NCBI RefSeq assembly: GCF_009729095.1
Contig: NZ_VTGX01000001.1
Coordinates: 682,001 to 746,000 of the forward strand
Reading direction: 5' to 3'
DNA from: Mycolicibacterium sp. CBMA 247
GTDB lineage: Bacteria > Actinomycetota > Actinomycetes > Mycobacteriales > Mycobacteriaceae
Length of the DNA: 64,000 nt
A program made the position numbers and the translations under genes. The notes below the pieces were generated by a model, which saw only the letters and a list, made by a program, of their open reading frames with translations, had not been told where the DNA came from and searched no databases. This document shows positions 17,438-26,982 of this stretch, piece by piece. How positions within the stretch are numbered: position 1 is the first letter of the stretch; each line of letters opens with the position of its first letter.

Positions 17438-18202
17438 ATGGACGAGCCTTCGATAATTCAGAAAATGGCCGCGGAGGCATTCGGAACTGCCTTCCTGGTC
17501 TTCGTCGGCGTGGGGTCGGTGCCCGCCACGATCATCGTCAACGGGGACGCGCCGTTCACGATGGCCGATCTGGGCATGATCTCCCTCGCCTTCGCCACCG
17601 TCGTAGTGGCCACCGTCTACGCGCTCGGGCACATCTCGGGCAACCACATCAACCCCGCTGTCACTCTGGGCCTGGCCGTCACCGGCCAGTTCCCGTGGTC
17701 CCGGGTCCCGGCCTACATCGCAGCCCAGGCCGTGGGCGCGATCGCCGGAGCCGCAGCCATCCTCGGCGTACTCGGAACGGCGGCCCGCGACGCCGGCCTC
17801 GGCGTCGCCACCTACACCGGTGACATCAGTGCGGTACAGGCGTTTTTCGCCGAGTTCGTGGGTACGTTCATTCTCGTGTTCACCGTTTTCGGCGTGATAC
17901 ACCGCAAGGCCACCGCAGGTTTCGCCGGTGTGGCGATCGGCCTCGTGGTGTTCGCCGCGATCATCCCGGTGGCACCGACCACCGGCGCCTCGATCAACCC
18001 GGCACGCACCTTCGGGCCCATGCTCGTCCAGCAGATCGCCGGCGGCTCCGTGTCCTGGGGCCAGCTACCGGTATATCTGGCGGCCGAGTCCCTGGCAGGC
18101 GCGCTGGCCGCGATCACCTACGTCGCCATCTCCCGCACGCATGCCGACGCCCCCACCGCGCCCGCAGCTGTTCCCGCCGCCCAGACCACCACCGCAGCCT
18201 GA
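17438..18202 (+). CDS. MIP family channel (glycerol facilitator / aquaporin-like)
   Basis: A 254-residue six-helix major intrinsic protein. Both half-helix signatures are present: NHINPAVTLG (NPA at 72-74) and ASINPARTFGP (NPA at 187-189). The start ATG 17438 has an AAGGA ribosome site; an in-frame start 12 codons earlier is less likely. Position ahead of dhaK suggests uptake of glycerol or dihydroxyacetone. However, the residue after the second NPAR is Thr, where true glycerol facilitators have Asp, so the pore signature is more aquaporin-like. There is an 8-bp gap to dhaK, so it is in the same operon. Confidence 0.9.
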   Translation: MDEPSIIQKMAAEAFGTAFLVFVGVGSVPATIIVNGDAPFTMADLGMISLAFATVVVATVYALGHISGNHINPAVTLGLAVTGQFPWSRVPAYIAAQAVGAIAGAAAILGVLGTAARDAGLGVATYTGDISAVQAFFAEFVGTFILVFTVFGVIHRKATAGFAGVAIGLVVFAAIIPVAPTTGASINPARTFGPMLVQQIAGGSVSWGQLPVYLAAESLAGALAAITYVAISRTHADAPTAPAAVPAAQTTTAA

Positions 18203-18210
18203 GGACACCC

Positions 18211-19209
18211 ATGAAGAAGCTCATCAACGATCCGGCCGACGTCATCAGCGAAGCGTTGCGCGGCATGGCCATCGCGCACCCCGAACTGCGCATCGACCAC
18301 ACCAACCGCATCATCTACCGAGGTGACGCACCGGTGTCCGGCAAGGTCGGCCTCATCTCAGGCGGCGGGTCCGGGCATGAACCCCTCCACGGAGGATTCG
18401 TCGGAGCGGGCATGCTCGACGCTGCCTGCGCCGGTGAGATTTTCACGTCTCCCGTACCCGATCAGATACTGGAAGCGACAAAGAATGTCGACGGCGGTGC
18501 CGGGGTCCTGCACATCGTGAAGAACTACACCGGCGATGTGATGAACTTCGAGATGGGAGCGGAACTGGCTGCGGCAGAAGGAATCACGGTCGAGTCTGTG
18601 ATCGTCGACGACGACGTCGCCGTCCAGGACAGCACCTTTACCGCAGGCCGGCGTGGCGTCGGCGCCACCGTGCTGGTGGAGAAAATAGCCGGTGCGGCCG
18701 CTGATCAGGGCCGCCCGTTGGCCGACGTCGCCGACGTCGCACGCCGGGTCAACGCCGCGGCCCGCAGCATGGGCGTTGCACTGACCTCCTGCACGGTGCC
18801 CGCGGTCGGTCACCCCACGTTCGACCTGCCCGACAACGAGATCGAGCTCGGCATCGGCATCCACGGCGAGCCTGGGCGCCAGCGGGTGCCGCTACAACCC
18901 GCGCGCGCGGTGGCCGAACTCATGGTCGACCCGATCCTGGCCGACCTCGACTTCTCCGGCGACGACGGGGTGATCCTGTTCGTGAACAGCATGGGTGGCA
19001 CGCCGCTGATCGAGTTGTACGTCATGTACTCGGAATTCGCGGCGATGCTCGACAAGGCAGGTGTCCGGATCGCCCGCTCGCTGGTGGGCCCCTACGTCAC
19101 GAGCCTGGACATGGCGGGGTGCTCGGTGACGCTGCTGAAGGCCGACGACGATCTACTGCGACTGTGGGACCACCCGGTGAACACACCGGCTTTGCGGAGC
19201 GGATTTTGA
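18211..19209 (+). CDS. dhaK: Dihydroxyacetone kinase, substrate-binding subunit DhaK
   Basis: A 332-residue DhaK of the PEP-dependent kinase. It holds dihydroxyacetone covalently through a histidine hemiaminal. SGGGSGHEPLHGGFVGAGMLDAA and AGEIFTSPVPDQILEAT are family signatures, and His218 in GIHGEPGRQ is the expected substrate-binding histidine at exactly the classical position. The gene is followed 1 bp later by dhaL. With dhaL and dhaM the whole kinase is encoded, and its product, dihydroxyacetone phosphate, enters glycolysis. Confidence 0.97.
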   Translation: MKKLINDPADVISEALRGMAIAHPELRIDHTNRIIYRGDAPVSGKVGLISGGGSGHEPLHGGFVGAGMLDAACAGEIFTSPVPDQILEATKNVDGGAGVLHIVKNYTGDVMNFEMGAELAAAEGITVESVIVDDDVAVQDSTFTAGRRGVGATVLVEKIAGAAADQGRPLADVADVARRVNAAARSMGVALTSCTVPAVGHPTFDLPDNEIELGIGIHGEPGRQRVPLQPARAVAELMVDPILADLDFSGDDGVILFVNSMGGTPLIELYVMYSEFAAMLDKAGVRIARSLVGPYVTSLDMAGCSVTLLKADDDLLRLWDHPVNTPALRSGF

Positions 19210-19210
19210 A

Positions 19211-19858
19211 ATGGATGAGCGCATGGACCTGACGAAACTCACCGAGTGGGTGCGCGAATACGCCCGGGTGATCTCCGAAAACGGGCAGTATCTCAGCGAT
19301 CTCGACGCTGCGATCGGCGATGCCGACCATGGCATCAACATGGACCGCGGCATGACAGCGGTGCTCGCGGCGATCGACGAGGCCCCACCTGCCGACATGG
19401 CCGCCCTGTGCAAGCAGGTGGGCATGACGTTGGTGAAATCCGTCGGCGGGGCCAGCGGTCCGCTGTACGGCACGTTCTTCCTGCGGATGGCACCAGCACT
19501 GGGATCCGGCGACTCGGCGAGCGACGCAGACTTCGCCAAGGCGCTGCGAGCCGGTGTGGACGGCGTGGTGCAACGTGGCCGCGCCGAGGCCGGTGACAAG
19601 ACCATGTTCGATGCGTTGGAGCCCGCCCTCGATGCACTCGACTCCGCGCTGTCCTCCGGCGCGAGCCTTGCCGGCGCACTGGCCGCTGCCTCCGCGGCTG
19701 CTGAAAAAGGCAGGGATGCAACCGAATCGATGGTGGCCCGCAAGGGCCGTGCGAGCTACCTCGGGCAGCGTAGCGTCGGGCACATCGATCCGGGCGCGAC
19801 GTCAGCGGCACTGCTGATCGCTGCCGCGGCGACGACGCTCGACGGGAGCTCGACGTGA
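19211..19858 (+). CDS. dhaL: Dihydroxyacetone kinase, ADP-binding subunit DhaL
   Basis: A 215-residue DhaL. It carries a permanently bound ADP-Mg that is rephosphorylated by DhaM. The metal-binding motif DLDAAIGDADHGINMDRGM is intact, as are SVGGASGPLYGTFF and the C-terminal RASYLGQRSVGHIDPGATSAAL. A second in-frame ATG lies 4 codons in. The stop overlaps the dhaM GTG start, so translation is coupled. Confidence 0.96.
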   Translation: MDERMDLTKLTEWVREYARVISENGQYLSDLDAAIGDADHGINMDRGMTAVLAAIDEAPPADMAALCKQVGMTLVKSVGGASGPLYGTFFLRMAPALGSGDSASDADFAKALRAGVDGVVQRGRAEAGDKTMFDALEPALDALDSALSSGASLAGALAAASAAAEKGRDATESMVARKGRASYLGQRSVGHIDPGATSAALLIAAAATTLDGSST

Positions 19859-22284
19859 CAGTTGGCCTGGTCGTCGTCTCCCACAGCCGCCCGCTGGCCC
19901 GGGCCGCGGTGGACCTCGCGCAAGAAATGGTGCACGGCAATCAGATTCAGATCACCGTTGCCGCGGGGCTGGACGAAACCACATTCGGCACCGACGCCGC
20001 CGAGATCCTCGACGCCATCACCGCCGCCGACACCGGCGACGGCGTCGTGGTGTTGATGGACCTCGGCAGTGCGGTGCTCTCCGCCGAACTTGCGCTGGAG
20101 CTGCTCGACGACGAGGCACGTGCACGCACCCTGCTGTGCCCCGCTCCCATGGTGGAGGGCCTGGTGGTGGCCGCGGTCGCCGCGGCCGGCGGCGGCTCGC
20201 CGGACGAAGTCGCCGCCGAGGCATCGGGAGCCCTGGCCGGAAAGCTCGCACATCTGGGACCGGTTTCGCAGGCACCGACATCCGACGAGTCCGTCGGCTC
20301 CGACGAGCTCACCGCCAGCTTCGTCGTCGCCAACCCGCACGGGCTGCACGCGCGGCCCGCAGCACGCCTGGTCGGCGAGGTCCGGCACCGCGACGCACAC
20401 GTACGTATCCGCAACCGCCGCACCGATTCGGCATGGGTGGATGCCGGCAGCCTGTCGAAGATCGCCACCCTCGGGGTGCGCTGCGGCGACGAGGTCGACG
20501 TGCGGGCGTCGGGAACTCAGGCCACTGAGTCACTCGAGCACATTCTCGCGCTGGCGACTCGCAACTTCGACGAGTCGGCGGCCGACGCGGCGCCCGAACC
20601 CGTCCCCGTGACCCCTCACGCACCGATCGGCGCAGGGCCCGGGCTCGGCATCGGACCGGCACGTTCACCACGCCTCAGCATGGTCGCGGTACCGGACACC
20701 CCCGCCGAGGATCCGGAGGCCGAGTGGCACCGGCTCGGCATCGCAATCGACGAAGTGCGAAGAACCATCACCGCCGTGCGTGCCAGGACCGCGCGTGAGG
20801 TCGGCGAAACCGAGGCATCGATCTTCGACGCACACCAATTGCTGCTCGAGGACGAGGCCCTGCTGGGTGGCGCCCGGGAGCGAATCGACCAGGGCCACAA
20901 CGCCGCAGCCGCGTGGTCGGCAGCGGTATCCGGGCTGGCCGCGGAGTTCGCGGCACTGTCCGATCCCTACCTGCAGGCGAGGGCCGAGGACGTCCGCGCC
21001 GTCGGCGATCAAGTGCTGCGGGCGCTGCTCGGCAGCGCGGCCGGATTGCAGGCAGTCAGCGGTGTGCTCGTCGCGGGCGACCTCACGCCGGGTGAGGCCG
21101 CCGAACTCGATCCACAGCAGGTGTCCGCGGTGCTGCTCGCATTCGGTAGCCCGCACGCGCATAACGTGATCCTGCTGCGCGCCAAGGGTATTCCGGTCGT
21201 GGTGGGAGCCGGGCCAACCGTGCTGACAATCCCCGACGGCACCACAGTGGCCGTCGACGGGGGCCGCGGCGCGTTCATCGTCGATCCACCCGAAGATATC
21301 CGCAAGGACTTCCAGACCAAAGTCGAGATATCGGCGCAACGTCAGCGCGCCGCCCGCGCCCGCGCAGCTGAACCGGCGGTCACCCTCGACGGGGTCACGA
21401 TCGGCGTCGGCGCGAACATCGCGTCGGTCGACGACGCCCGAGCGGCCGCGTCGTACGGAGCCGACTTCGCGGGCCTGATCCGCACCGAGTTCCTGTTCCT
21501 GGGCCGTCAGCAGGCACCCGACGTCGACGAGCAGCTCGCCGTGTACCGCAAGATCGCCGAATCGCTCGACGGTAAACGCATCACGCTGAGAACACTCGAT
21601 GTCGGCGGCGACAAGCCGCTGCCGTTCCTGCCCACCCCGGCCGAGATGAACCCCTACCTCGGGGTGCGCGGCATCCGACTGTCCCTGGCACATCCAACGC
21701 TGTTGTCCGACCAACTACTGGCCGTGGCCCGGCTCGCGCAGCACACTCCGGTGAGCGTGATGTTCCCGATGATCAGCACGCTCGACGAATTGTTCGCCGC
21801 CCGCCGACTACTCGACGAAGCCATCGGGCGGGCCGGACCCCGGCCGCCCGCCGGGCTCCAGGTGGGCATGATGGTCGAAGTGCCTGCTGCGGCGTTGAAA
21901 TCCGCGGCCTTCGCGCCGCACGTCGACTTCATGTCCATCGGCACAAACGATCTGACCCAATACGCGCTGGCCGCCGACCGCAACAACGATGCCGTAGCCA
22001 CCATCGGCGACACCTTCGATCCCGGGCTGCTGCGGCTGATCGCGGAAACCTGCCGCGGCGCGGCAGGGCAGGCGTCGATATCGGTGTGCGGCGAGTTCGC
22101 CGCCGACCACCGAGCCGCGGCGCTGCTCGTCGGACTCGGGGTCAACGCGTTGAGCGTCGCTCCCCCGGCAATACCCGCGACCAAGGAATCGGTGCGGGCC
22201 GTGGACCGGCAACAGGCCGAAGCAACTGCAGAGAAGGCCCTCGCCGCCGACAGCGCCTCCGCGGTGCGGAAGGAACTCGGCTGA
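19855..22284 (+). CDS. dhaM: DhaM-HPr-Enzyme I fusion phosphotransferase
   Basis: An 809-residue three-part PTS protein. Residues 1-130 are DhaM (EIIA-Man fold; active His9 in VSHSRPLA). Residues about 155-240 are HPr (NPHGLHARPA, active His165). Residues about 275-795 are Enzyme I, with the active His about 436 in PHAHNVILLRAKGIPVVVG and the PEP-binding regions TLRTLDVGGDKPLPF, MSIGTNDLTQYALAADRNN and SVCGEFAADH. Phosphate can thus pass from PEP to DhaL-ADP within one chain. The GTG start overlaps the dhaL stop. Such fusions are known, including in saprophytic mycobacteria. The stop codon abuts that of the convergent LuxR-type gene. Confidence 0.95.
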   Translation: MTVGLVVVSHSRPLARAAVDLAQEMVHGNQIQITVAAGLDETTFGTDAAEILDAITAADTGDGVVVLMDLGSAVLSAELALELLDDEARARTLLCPAPMVEGLVVAAVAAAGGGSPDEVAAEASGALAGKLAHLGPVSQAPTSDESVGSDELTASFVVANPHGLHARPAARLVGEVRHRDAHVRIRNRRTDSAWVDAGSLSKIATLGVRCGDEVDVRASGTQATESLEHILALATRNFDESAADAAPEPVPVTPHAPIGAGPGLGIGPARSPRLSMVAVPDTPAEDPEAEWHRLGIAIDEVRRTITAVRARTAREVGETEASIFDAHQLLLEDEALLGGARERIDQGHNAAAAWSAAVSGLAAEFAALSDPYLQARAEDVRAVGDQVLRALLGSAAGLQAVSGVLVAGDLTPGEAAELDPQQVSAVLLAFGSPHAHNVILLRAKGIPVVVGAGPTVLTIPDGTTVAVDGGRGAFIVDPPEDIRKDFQTKVEISAQRQRAARARAAEPAVTLDGVTIGVGANIASVDDARAAASYGADFAGLIRTEFLFLGRQQAPDVDEQLAVYRKIAESLDGKRITLRTLDVGGDKPLPFLPTPAEMNPYLGVRGIRLSLAHPTLLSDQLLAVARLAQHTPVSVMFPMISTLDELFAARRLLDEAIGRAGPRPPAGLQVGMMVEVPAAALKSAAFAPHVDFMSIGTNDLTQYALAADRNNDAVATIGDTFDPGLLRLIAETCRGAAGQASISVCGEFAADHRAAALLVGLGVNALSVAPPAIPATKESVRAVDRQQAEATAEKALAADSASAVRKELG

Positions 22285-24906
22285 TCACGTAACCCGGCCG
22301 AAGCGGGCCAGCCGGGCCAGGTGATCACGGTCCTCGACGCCGAGTTTGGCGAACATGCGGTACAGATGTCCGTCGACAGTGCGCACCGACAGGCACAATC
22401 GGCCGGCGATCTGCCGGTTGCTCATCCCGGCACCGACGAGGTCGGCTATCTCCCATTCACGATCGGTGAGCGGCAGCGGGTCCCCGGCGCTGCGCAGCGC
22501 CGGGGTGAGCGCGCCGCTCTGGCCGGACAGCCAGAACGCTCTGGCGGCGGATTCCAATTCACCACCGCGGCAGCCGGCCCGGGCATATGTCCGGGCCGCG
22601 TGGGCGGCAGCGTCGGCGGCAAGCACCAGTGCACGGATCGCCTCGAACCGGTCCGCCGCCGCGACGAGTTGAGCGGGATCATGCCGGGCCAGGCCAAGAC
22701 TGTGCGCTCCGATGGCCTCGGCCGCCCTGCCGCCGTGGCGGTGTACCAACTGCCGGATCCGCCGGTGACCTGACTTGTCCCCGAATCGCAGCGCGGTGTG
22801 CAGGGCCGTGAGCTCGACCGCGTCCATCCCGCCCGTCTTGGCGCTGTGGGCAGCCCGCACCGCGTGGTCCACGGCGAGGCCCGTATCGCCCGTCGCGGCC
22901 GCCACCCAGGCCCGGGCCAGCTCCAGCTCCGGCCGGAACACATCGAGCGGCCCGACTGCGGCAGCTTCGGCCCGCACCAGCGCACCGGCCGCAGCGGAGG
23001 CGTTGCCGCGCATCCCCTCGGCCTGGGCCAGCCACGCCGCAACGACCATCGGCCATCCCGGTGGAAGCCCCTGCGGCGTGGTCCACACCGCGGTCCGCAG
23101 CGCTTCACAGGCCGAGGGCAGACAGCCGCGGGCCAGCTCCACCCGCCCCGACAGTGCCATGACGATGGCTTCGGCCTGCGGGGAACCGGCCGCCGCAACG
23201 GCGTAGCGATCACAGACCCGGTGCGCGCCCGCCAGGTCCCCGTCGGCGATGCCTGCCGATACCCGCGCGAAGGCAAGCCAGTACCGCTGCGGGCCTGACT
23301 CGCAATCCTCGGCGGCCAGTTCACCCGCCTGCGCCACCGCGGCGACCTCCTCCGACCGGCCGGAAAGGGCCAGCGCGCTCGAGGTGGCCAGTGCGGCCCA
23401 CACATTGGCCGTCGGCGACACCTCCCGGTCCAGTACTGCGGTACCCAACGCGATCGCGTCGGCCGGCTCACCGGCGAAGAACGCGAAAACCGCCTCCATC
23501 GCCACCACCAGGCTCACCGTCTGCGGGCAGTGCAGCTGCTCGCGGAGCATGGCGAGCACCGCGTGTGCCGCGTCCGGGCGGGCGCATCCGAAGAACAGAT
23601 TCGATGCCCGCAGGCAGCCCCAACGGGCCAGCGTCGCTTCGTCGTCGGAGGCCGGTACCGACCGGGCCAACAGTTCCTCTGCTTGCTCGCCACGGCCCTG
23701 CCAGCTCATCGCATCCGCCAGCACCATCACCGCGGATACTCCGGCGCCGTGATCCAGCGCGTATCGCGCAAGTTCTTCTCCGAGAGTCGGATTGGACATG
23801 GTGACCGCACTTGCCGCGGCATCGGCGATGGCGCCCGGATCCGCCGGGCCATCGCCTCCCACCATGAATCGAGCCAGTTGGATGCGTCCGCGTACAGCCG
23901 GGAGGTAATTGTTGTTCAGCGACTGCAGGTGCGCCGCCAACAGCGACGCCAACTGCGTATTGATCTGCCGAGCACGGGTTTTCGAGCATCGGCTGCGCGC
24001 GACCTCACCGACGATCGGATGGCCGGGCTGCACGAGGGTGCAGGCCGCGTCGTTGAACACCTGAATCACTCCCCGGCGTTCGACCCGCGCGATCGCTTCG
24101 ATGTCGCAGGCTCCCACCAGCACATCCCAGTCGAGCACCTCGGCGGTGGAGACCACCTCCACCACGTCACGTTCGTCCGGTGCCAGCGCGTCGAGTCGCG
24201 AAGCGATGAGTACGTGCAGATCTGCACTCGCACGTAGCCGGCCACGCAACCGCCACCGACCGTCATCGCACACCAGCACCCCGTCGTCGAGTGCCGCGTT
24301 GAGCACGCCCCGAAGGTAAAGCGGGCTGCCCGAGGAGAAGCGGTGCAGTTCACCGACCGCGCGCTCGTCGACATCGCCGTGCAACACCGCTGCTGCCAAC
24401 TCACCGGCCTGCTCCCGGGTGAAGGGCTCGAGGTCCAGCCGCAACAGCAGCTGTTCTTTCCACAACGCGGTCACCGCATCGGATGTGGCCGCGCCGTTTT
24501 GGATGGTGACGATCAATTTCGGCGAGCCGTGAACCGCCAACTGCTGGACCAGTAGCGCCGATAGCGGGTCGAGGTGCTGTGCGTCATCGACCACGATCAC
24601 CAGGTCGGGCTCGGAGGCCAGCACCTCATGCGCAGCGGCAAGCATCACCGTGGGGTCATGAGCGTCGGTCAGGGTGAGCGCGTGCAGAAACGCGCCGAGC
24701 GGCACTGGCTGCCCGGTTTCGGTACCCAGTACGAACCGCACCGGGCAACCGTCGGCCTCCAGTTCCTCGGCCAACACCCGGGCCAGCGCCGACTTGCCCA
24801 TGCCGGCCGATCCGGCCAGCACCACACCTCTGGAGCCGTCGCGCAACGCCTGCGCGGCCTCGCGCAGCTCGGCATCCCGTGCGACAAACGGCCAATCCGA
24901 CAACAA
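22285..24906 (-). CDS. Large ATP-binding LuxR-type regulator (LAL/MalT-like)
   Basis: An 873-residue regulator. The N-terminal STAND-type ATPase has Walker A GSAGMGKSA (32-40) and a Walker B-like DLVIVVDDAQHLDP. Long helical repeats fill the middle, and the last 60 residues are a LuxR helix-turn-helix: LTDREWEIADLVGAGMSNRQIAGRLCLSVRTVDGHLYRMFAKLGV. Such proteins bind an inducer and ATP, then activate catabolic promoters. The probable start is TTG 24904-24906. It sits between the dha and nag loci and ends exactly where dhaM ends. Which locus it controls is not shown by sequence. Confidence 0.9.
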   Translation of the reverse strand: MLSDWPFVARDAELREAAQALRDGSRGVVLAGSAGMGKSALARVLAEELEADGCPVRFVLGTETGQPVPLGAFLHALTLTDAHDPTVMLAAAHEVLASEPDLVIVVDDAQHLDPLSALLVQQLAVHGSPKLIVTIQNGAATSDAVTALWKEQLLLRLDLEPFTREQAGELAAAVLHGDVDERAVGELHRFSSGSPLYLRGVLNAALDDGVLVCDDGRWRLRGRLRASADLHVLIASRLDALAPDERDVVEVVSTAEVLDWDVLVGACDIEAIARVERRGVIQVFNDAACTLVQPGHPIVGEVARSRCSKTRARQINTQLASLLAAHLQSLNNNYLPAVRGRIQLARFMVGGDGPADPGAIADAAASAVTMSNPTLGEELARYALDHGAGVSAVMVLADAMSWQGRGEQAEELLARSVPASDDEATLARWGCLRASNLFFGCARPDAAHAVLAMLREQLHCPQTVSLVVAMEAVFAFFAGEPADAIALGTAVLDREVSPTANVWAALATSSALALSGRSEEVAAVAQAGELAAEDCESGPQRYWLAFARVSAGIADGDLAGAHRVCDRYAVAAAGSPQAEAIVMALSGRVELARGCLPSACEALRTAVWTTPQGLPPGWPMVVAAWLAQAEGMRGNASAAAGALVRAEAAAVGPLDVFRPELELARAWVAAATGDTGLAVDHAVRAAHSAKTGGMDAVELTALHTALRFGDKSGHRRIRQLVHRHGGRAAEAIGAHSLGLARHDPAQLVAAADRFEAIRALVLAADAAAHAARTYARAGCRGGELESAARAFWLSGQSGALTPALRSAGDPLPLTDREWEIADLVGAGMSNRQIAGRLCLSVRTVDGHLYRMFAKLGVEDRDHLARLARFGRVT

Positions 24907-25050
24907 CGACCCCCCAGATGCTCAGCGTCGTACCCGGCCGACGTTACGCCGGAGCCGATATTCGTATCGGCTATTTGCCACCGACGAAACGCGAATTCTT
25001 GCCTCAGAAAACACTTCTCGGGCCTGTTCGGCATGCCGGTACGGCGTCGG

Positions 25051-26196
25051 CTACTGGGCGGGTTCCAGCTCCCACGCGCCGCGGCGCAACACCCCGGCGA
25101 CGGTCAGATCCGGACCCAGCACCACGAGATCGGCTGCGGCCCCGCGGGTCAGGCCGCCGCCGGGCAGGCCCAGCGCCCGAGCCGGGTTGAGCGAGGCCTG
25201 ACGAACAACGAGCATCAAAGCCTCGTCGCGGGTCAAACCGCAATGGGCCACGGCGAATCGGACCACCTGATCCATGGTCGCGGTGCTCCCGGCGACCGTG
25301 TCCGTGCCCCCGACCAGTGCCACCCCGTCCGCCACATCGACCTGTACCGGTCCCAGGTGGTAGCGGCCGTCGGGCATACCGGTGGCCGCCATCGCGTCGG
25401 TGATCAGTGAAACGCGGTCCCGCCCAGCGGCCCGCGTGACGTGCCGGTAGATTGCCGCGTCGATGTGAACCCCGTCGGTGATGAGTTCGACGGTGACAGC
25501 CGGATCCTCGATCAGCGCGATCACCGGACCTGGCTCGCGCCGGTCGATCGGGCGCATGGCGTTGAACAGATGCGTGCCCACCGCGGCACCGGCCGCAATC
25601 GCTGCGCGGGTCTGCTCGTAGGTCGCCTCGGTATGGCCGACAGCCACCACCACGCCGGCATCGACGAACCGACGAATCGCGGCCAGCGCCCCGGGCCGTT
25701 CAGGGGCGATCGTCACCATCCGGATGGTTCCCGCGGCGGCGGTGAGCACGCGGTTGATCTCCGCGGGGTCCGGATCACGCATGAGCGCGGGCTGATGGGC
25801 CCCGCACCGCACGGTCGACAGCCACGGTCCTTCCAGGTGGATGCCGTCGATCAGTCCGGCACCCACCTGCTCGGCAAGTCCGGAGACCTGGCGCAGTAGT
25901 TCGTCCGGGCCCGCCGTGACCAGGGAGGCGATCATGGTGGTGGTGCCGTGCCTGCGGTGTAGCCCCACCGCGGCCGACGTGTCGGCCGCCGATGCAGCCG
26001 AGAAGTTGCCCCCGCCTCCACCGTGCGTGTGGGTGTCGACGAAACCCGGCACCACCGTCACCTGGCCGAGATCGCGATCCGCACGCCGGGGCGGTGCACC
26101 CGCACCCACCGCTGTGACCCGGTCGCCCGAAACGTCAATCCACCCCGGCCGCAACAGTTCTGCGCCCGTAATCAGCGTGCCGGCGGTCAACAGCAC
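25051..26196 (-). CDS. nagA: N-acetylglucosamine-6-phosphate deacetylase
   Basis: A 381-residue amidohydrolase converting GlcNAc-6-P to glucosamine-6-P and acetate. Family motifs: FVDTHTHGGGG (metal site), HLEGPWLSTVRCGAHQ, VGHTEATYEQ, GTHLFNAMRPIDRREPG, and the catalytic LITDAMAATGMPDG. The GTG start directly follows the nagB stop with no gap, so it is coupled. This is the last gene of a crr-nagB-nagA operon, downstream of uptake by PtsG/Crr. Confidence 0.96.
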   Translation of the reverse strand: MLLTAGTLITGAELLRPGWIDVSGDRVTAVGAGAPPRRADRDLGQVTVVPGFVDTHTHGGGGGNFSAASAADTSAAVGLHRRHGTTTMIASLVTAGPDELLRQVSGLAEQVGAGLIDGIHLEGPWLSTVRCGAHQPALMRDPDPAEINRVLTAAAGTIRMVTIAPERPGALAAIRRFVDAGVVVAVGHTEATYEQTRAAIAAGAAVGTHLFNAMRPIDRREPGPVIALIEDPAVTVELITDGVHIDAAIYRHVTRAAGRDRVSLITDAMAATGMPDGRYHLGPVQVDVADGVALVGGTDTVAGSTATMDQVVRFAVAHCGLTRDEALMLVVRQASLNPARALGLPGGGLTRGAAADLVVLGPDLTVAGVLRRGAWELEPAQ

Positions 26197-26982
26197 TCAG
26201 ATGCCCTGCCAATCCGGTTTCGAGCGGTAGGTCTCGCGGTAGTAGTCGATGAGCTGAAGCCGCTGCGCCGCGGCGTCGTCCAGCAGAACAGTGACGTGCG
26301 GGTGATGCTGCAGGATGGTCGCCGGCCACATGGCACTCACGGCGCCCTCGACCAGATGGTGCACGGCCTCGGCTTTGCTGCGACCGAGGGCTACCAGGAT
26401 CACGTGCCGGGCCGCCACGATGGTGGCCAACCCCTGAGTGAGGCAGTGCGTGGGCACCGCGTCGAGATTGCCCCCGAAGAACCGGGCGTTGTCGAGGCGG
26501 GTCTGACGCGTCAGCGTCTTGATGCGGGTCCGCGACGCCAGCGAGGACCCCGGCTCGTTGAAAGCGATGTGCCCGTCGGTGCCGATGCCGACGATCTGCA
26601 GATCGACACCACCAGCGTCGCCAATGGCCTCCTCGTATGCCGCGCACGCCGCCGGTATGTCGGCCGCCAGGCCGTCGGGGCCCAGAACCGCATCCGGGGC
26701 GAAGTCGACGCGCGAAACGAACACGGTGTCGATCACATTGCGGTAGCGCTCCGGGTGGTCAGCGCGCAGGCCGACGTATTCGTCGAGGGTGAATCCCCGG
26801 GCCTGCCGGAATGAGATCTGGCCCGCGGCACACCGCGCGGCGAGTTCGCCGTAGATCGCCAGCGGCGACGAGCCGGTGGCGAGGCCGAGGACGGCGTCCG
26901 GTTTGCGGCCGAGCAGCGCACCGATCGCATCGGCGGCCACGCTGCCGATCTTCGCGGCATCGGACAGGACGACGACTTCCAT
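26197..26982 (-). CDS. nagB: Glucosamine-6-phosphate deaminase
   Basis: A 261-residue deaminase/isomerase converting glucosamine-6-P to fructose-6-P and ammonia. LGLATGSSPLAIYGELAARC is the phosphate-binding loop, FTLDEYVGLRADHPERYRN contains the catalytic Asp, and IGTDGHIAFNEPGSSLASRTRI is the family signature. The ATG is adjacent to the crr stop and the stop is adjacent to the nagA start, giving a tightly packed operon. Confidence 0.97.
   Translation of the reverse strand: MEVVVLSDAAKIGSVAADAIGALLGRKPDAVLGLATGSSPLAIYGELAARCAAGQISFRQARGFTLDEYVGLRADHPERYRNVIDTVFVSRVDFAPDAVLGPDGLAADIPAACAAYEEAIGDAGGVDLQIVGIGTDGHIAFNEPGSSLASRTRIKTLTRQTRLDNARFFGGNLDAVPTHCLTQGLATIVAARHVILVALGRSKAEAVHHLVEGAVSAMWPATILQHHPHVTVLLDDAAAQRLQLIDYYRETYRSKPDWQGI

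Noticed and set aside
20665-21714. 349-codon minus-strand frame inside dhaM
   Set aside because: Shadow of the Enzyme I domain, whose motifs are unambiguous on the plus strand.
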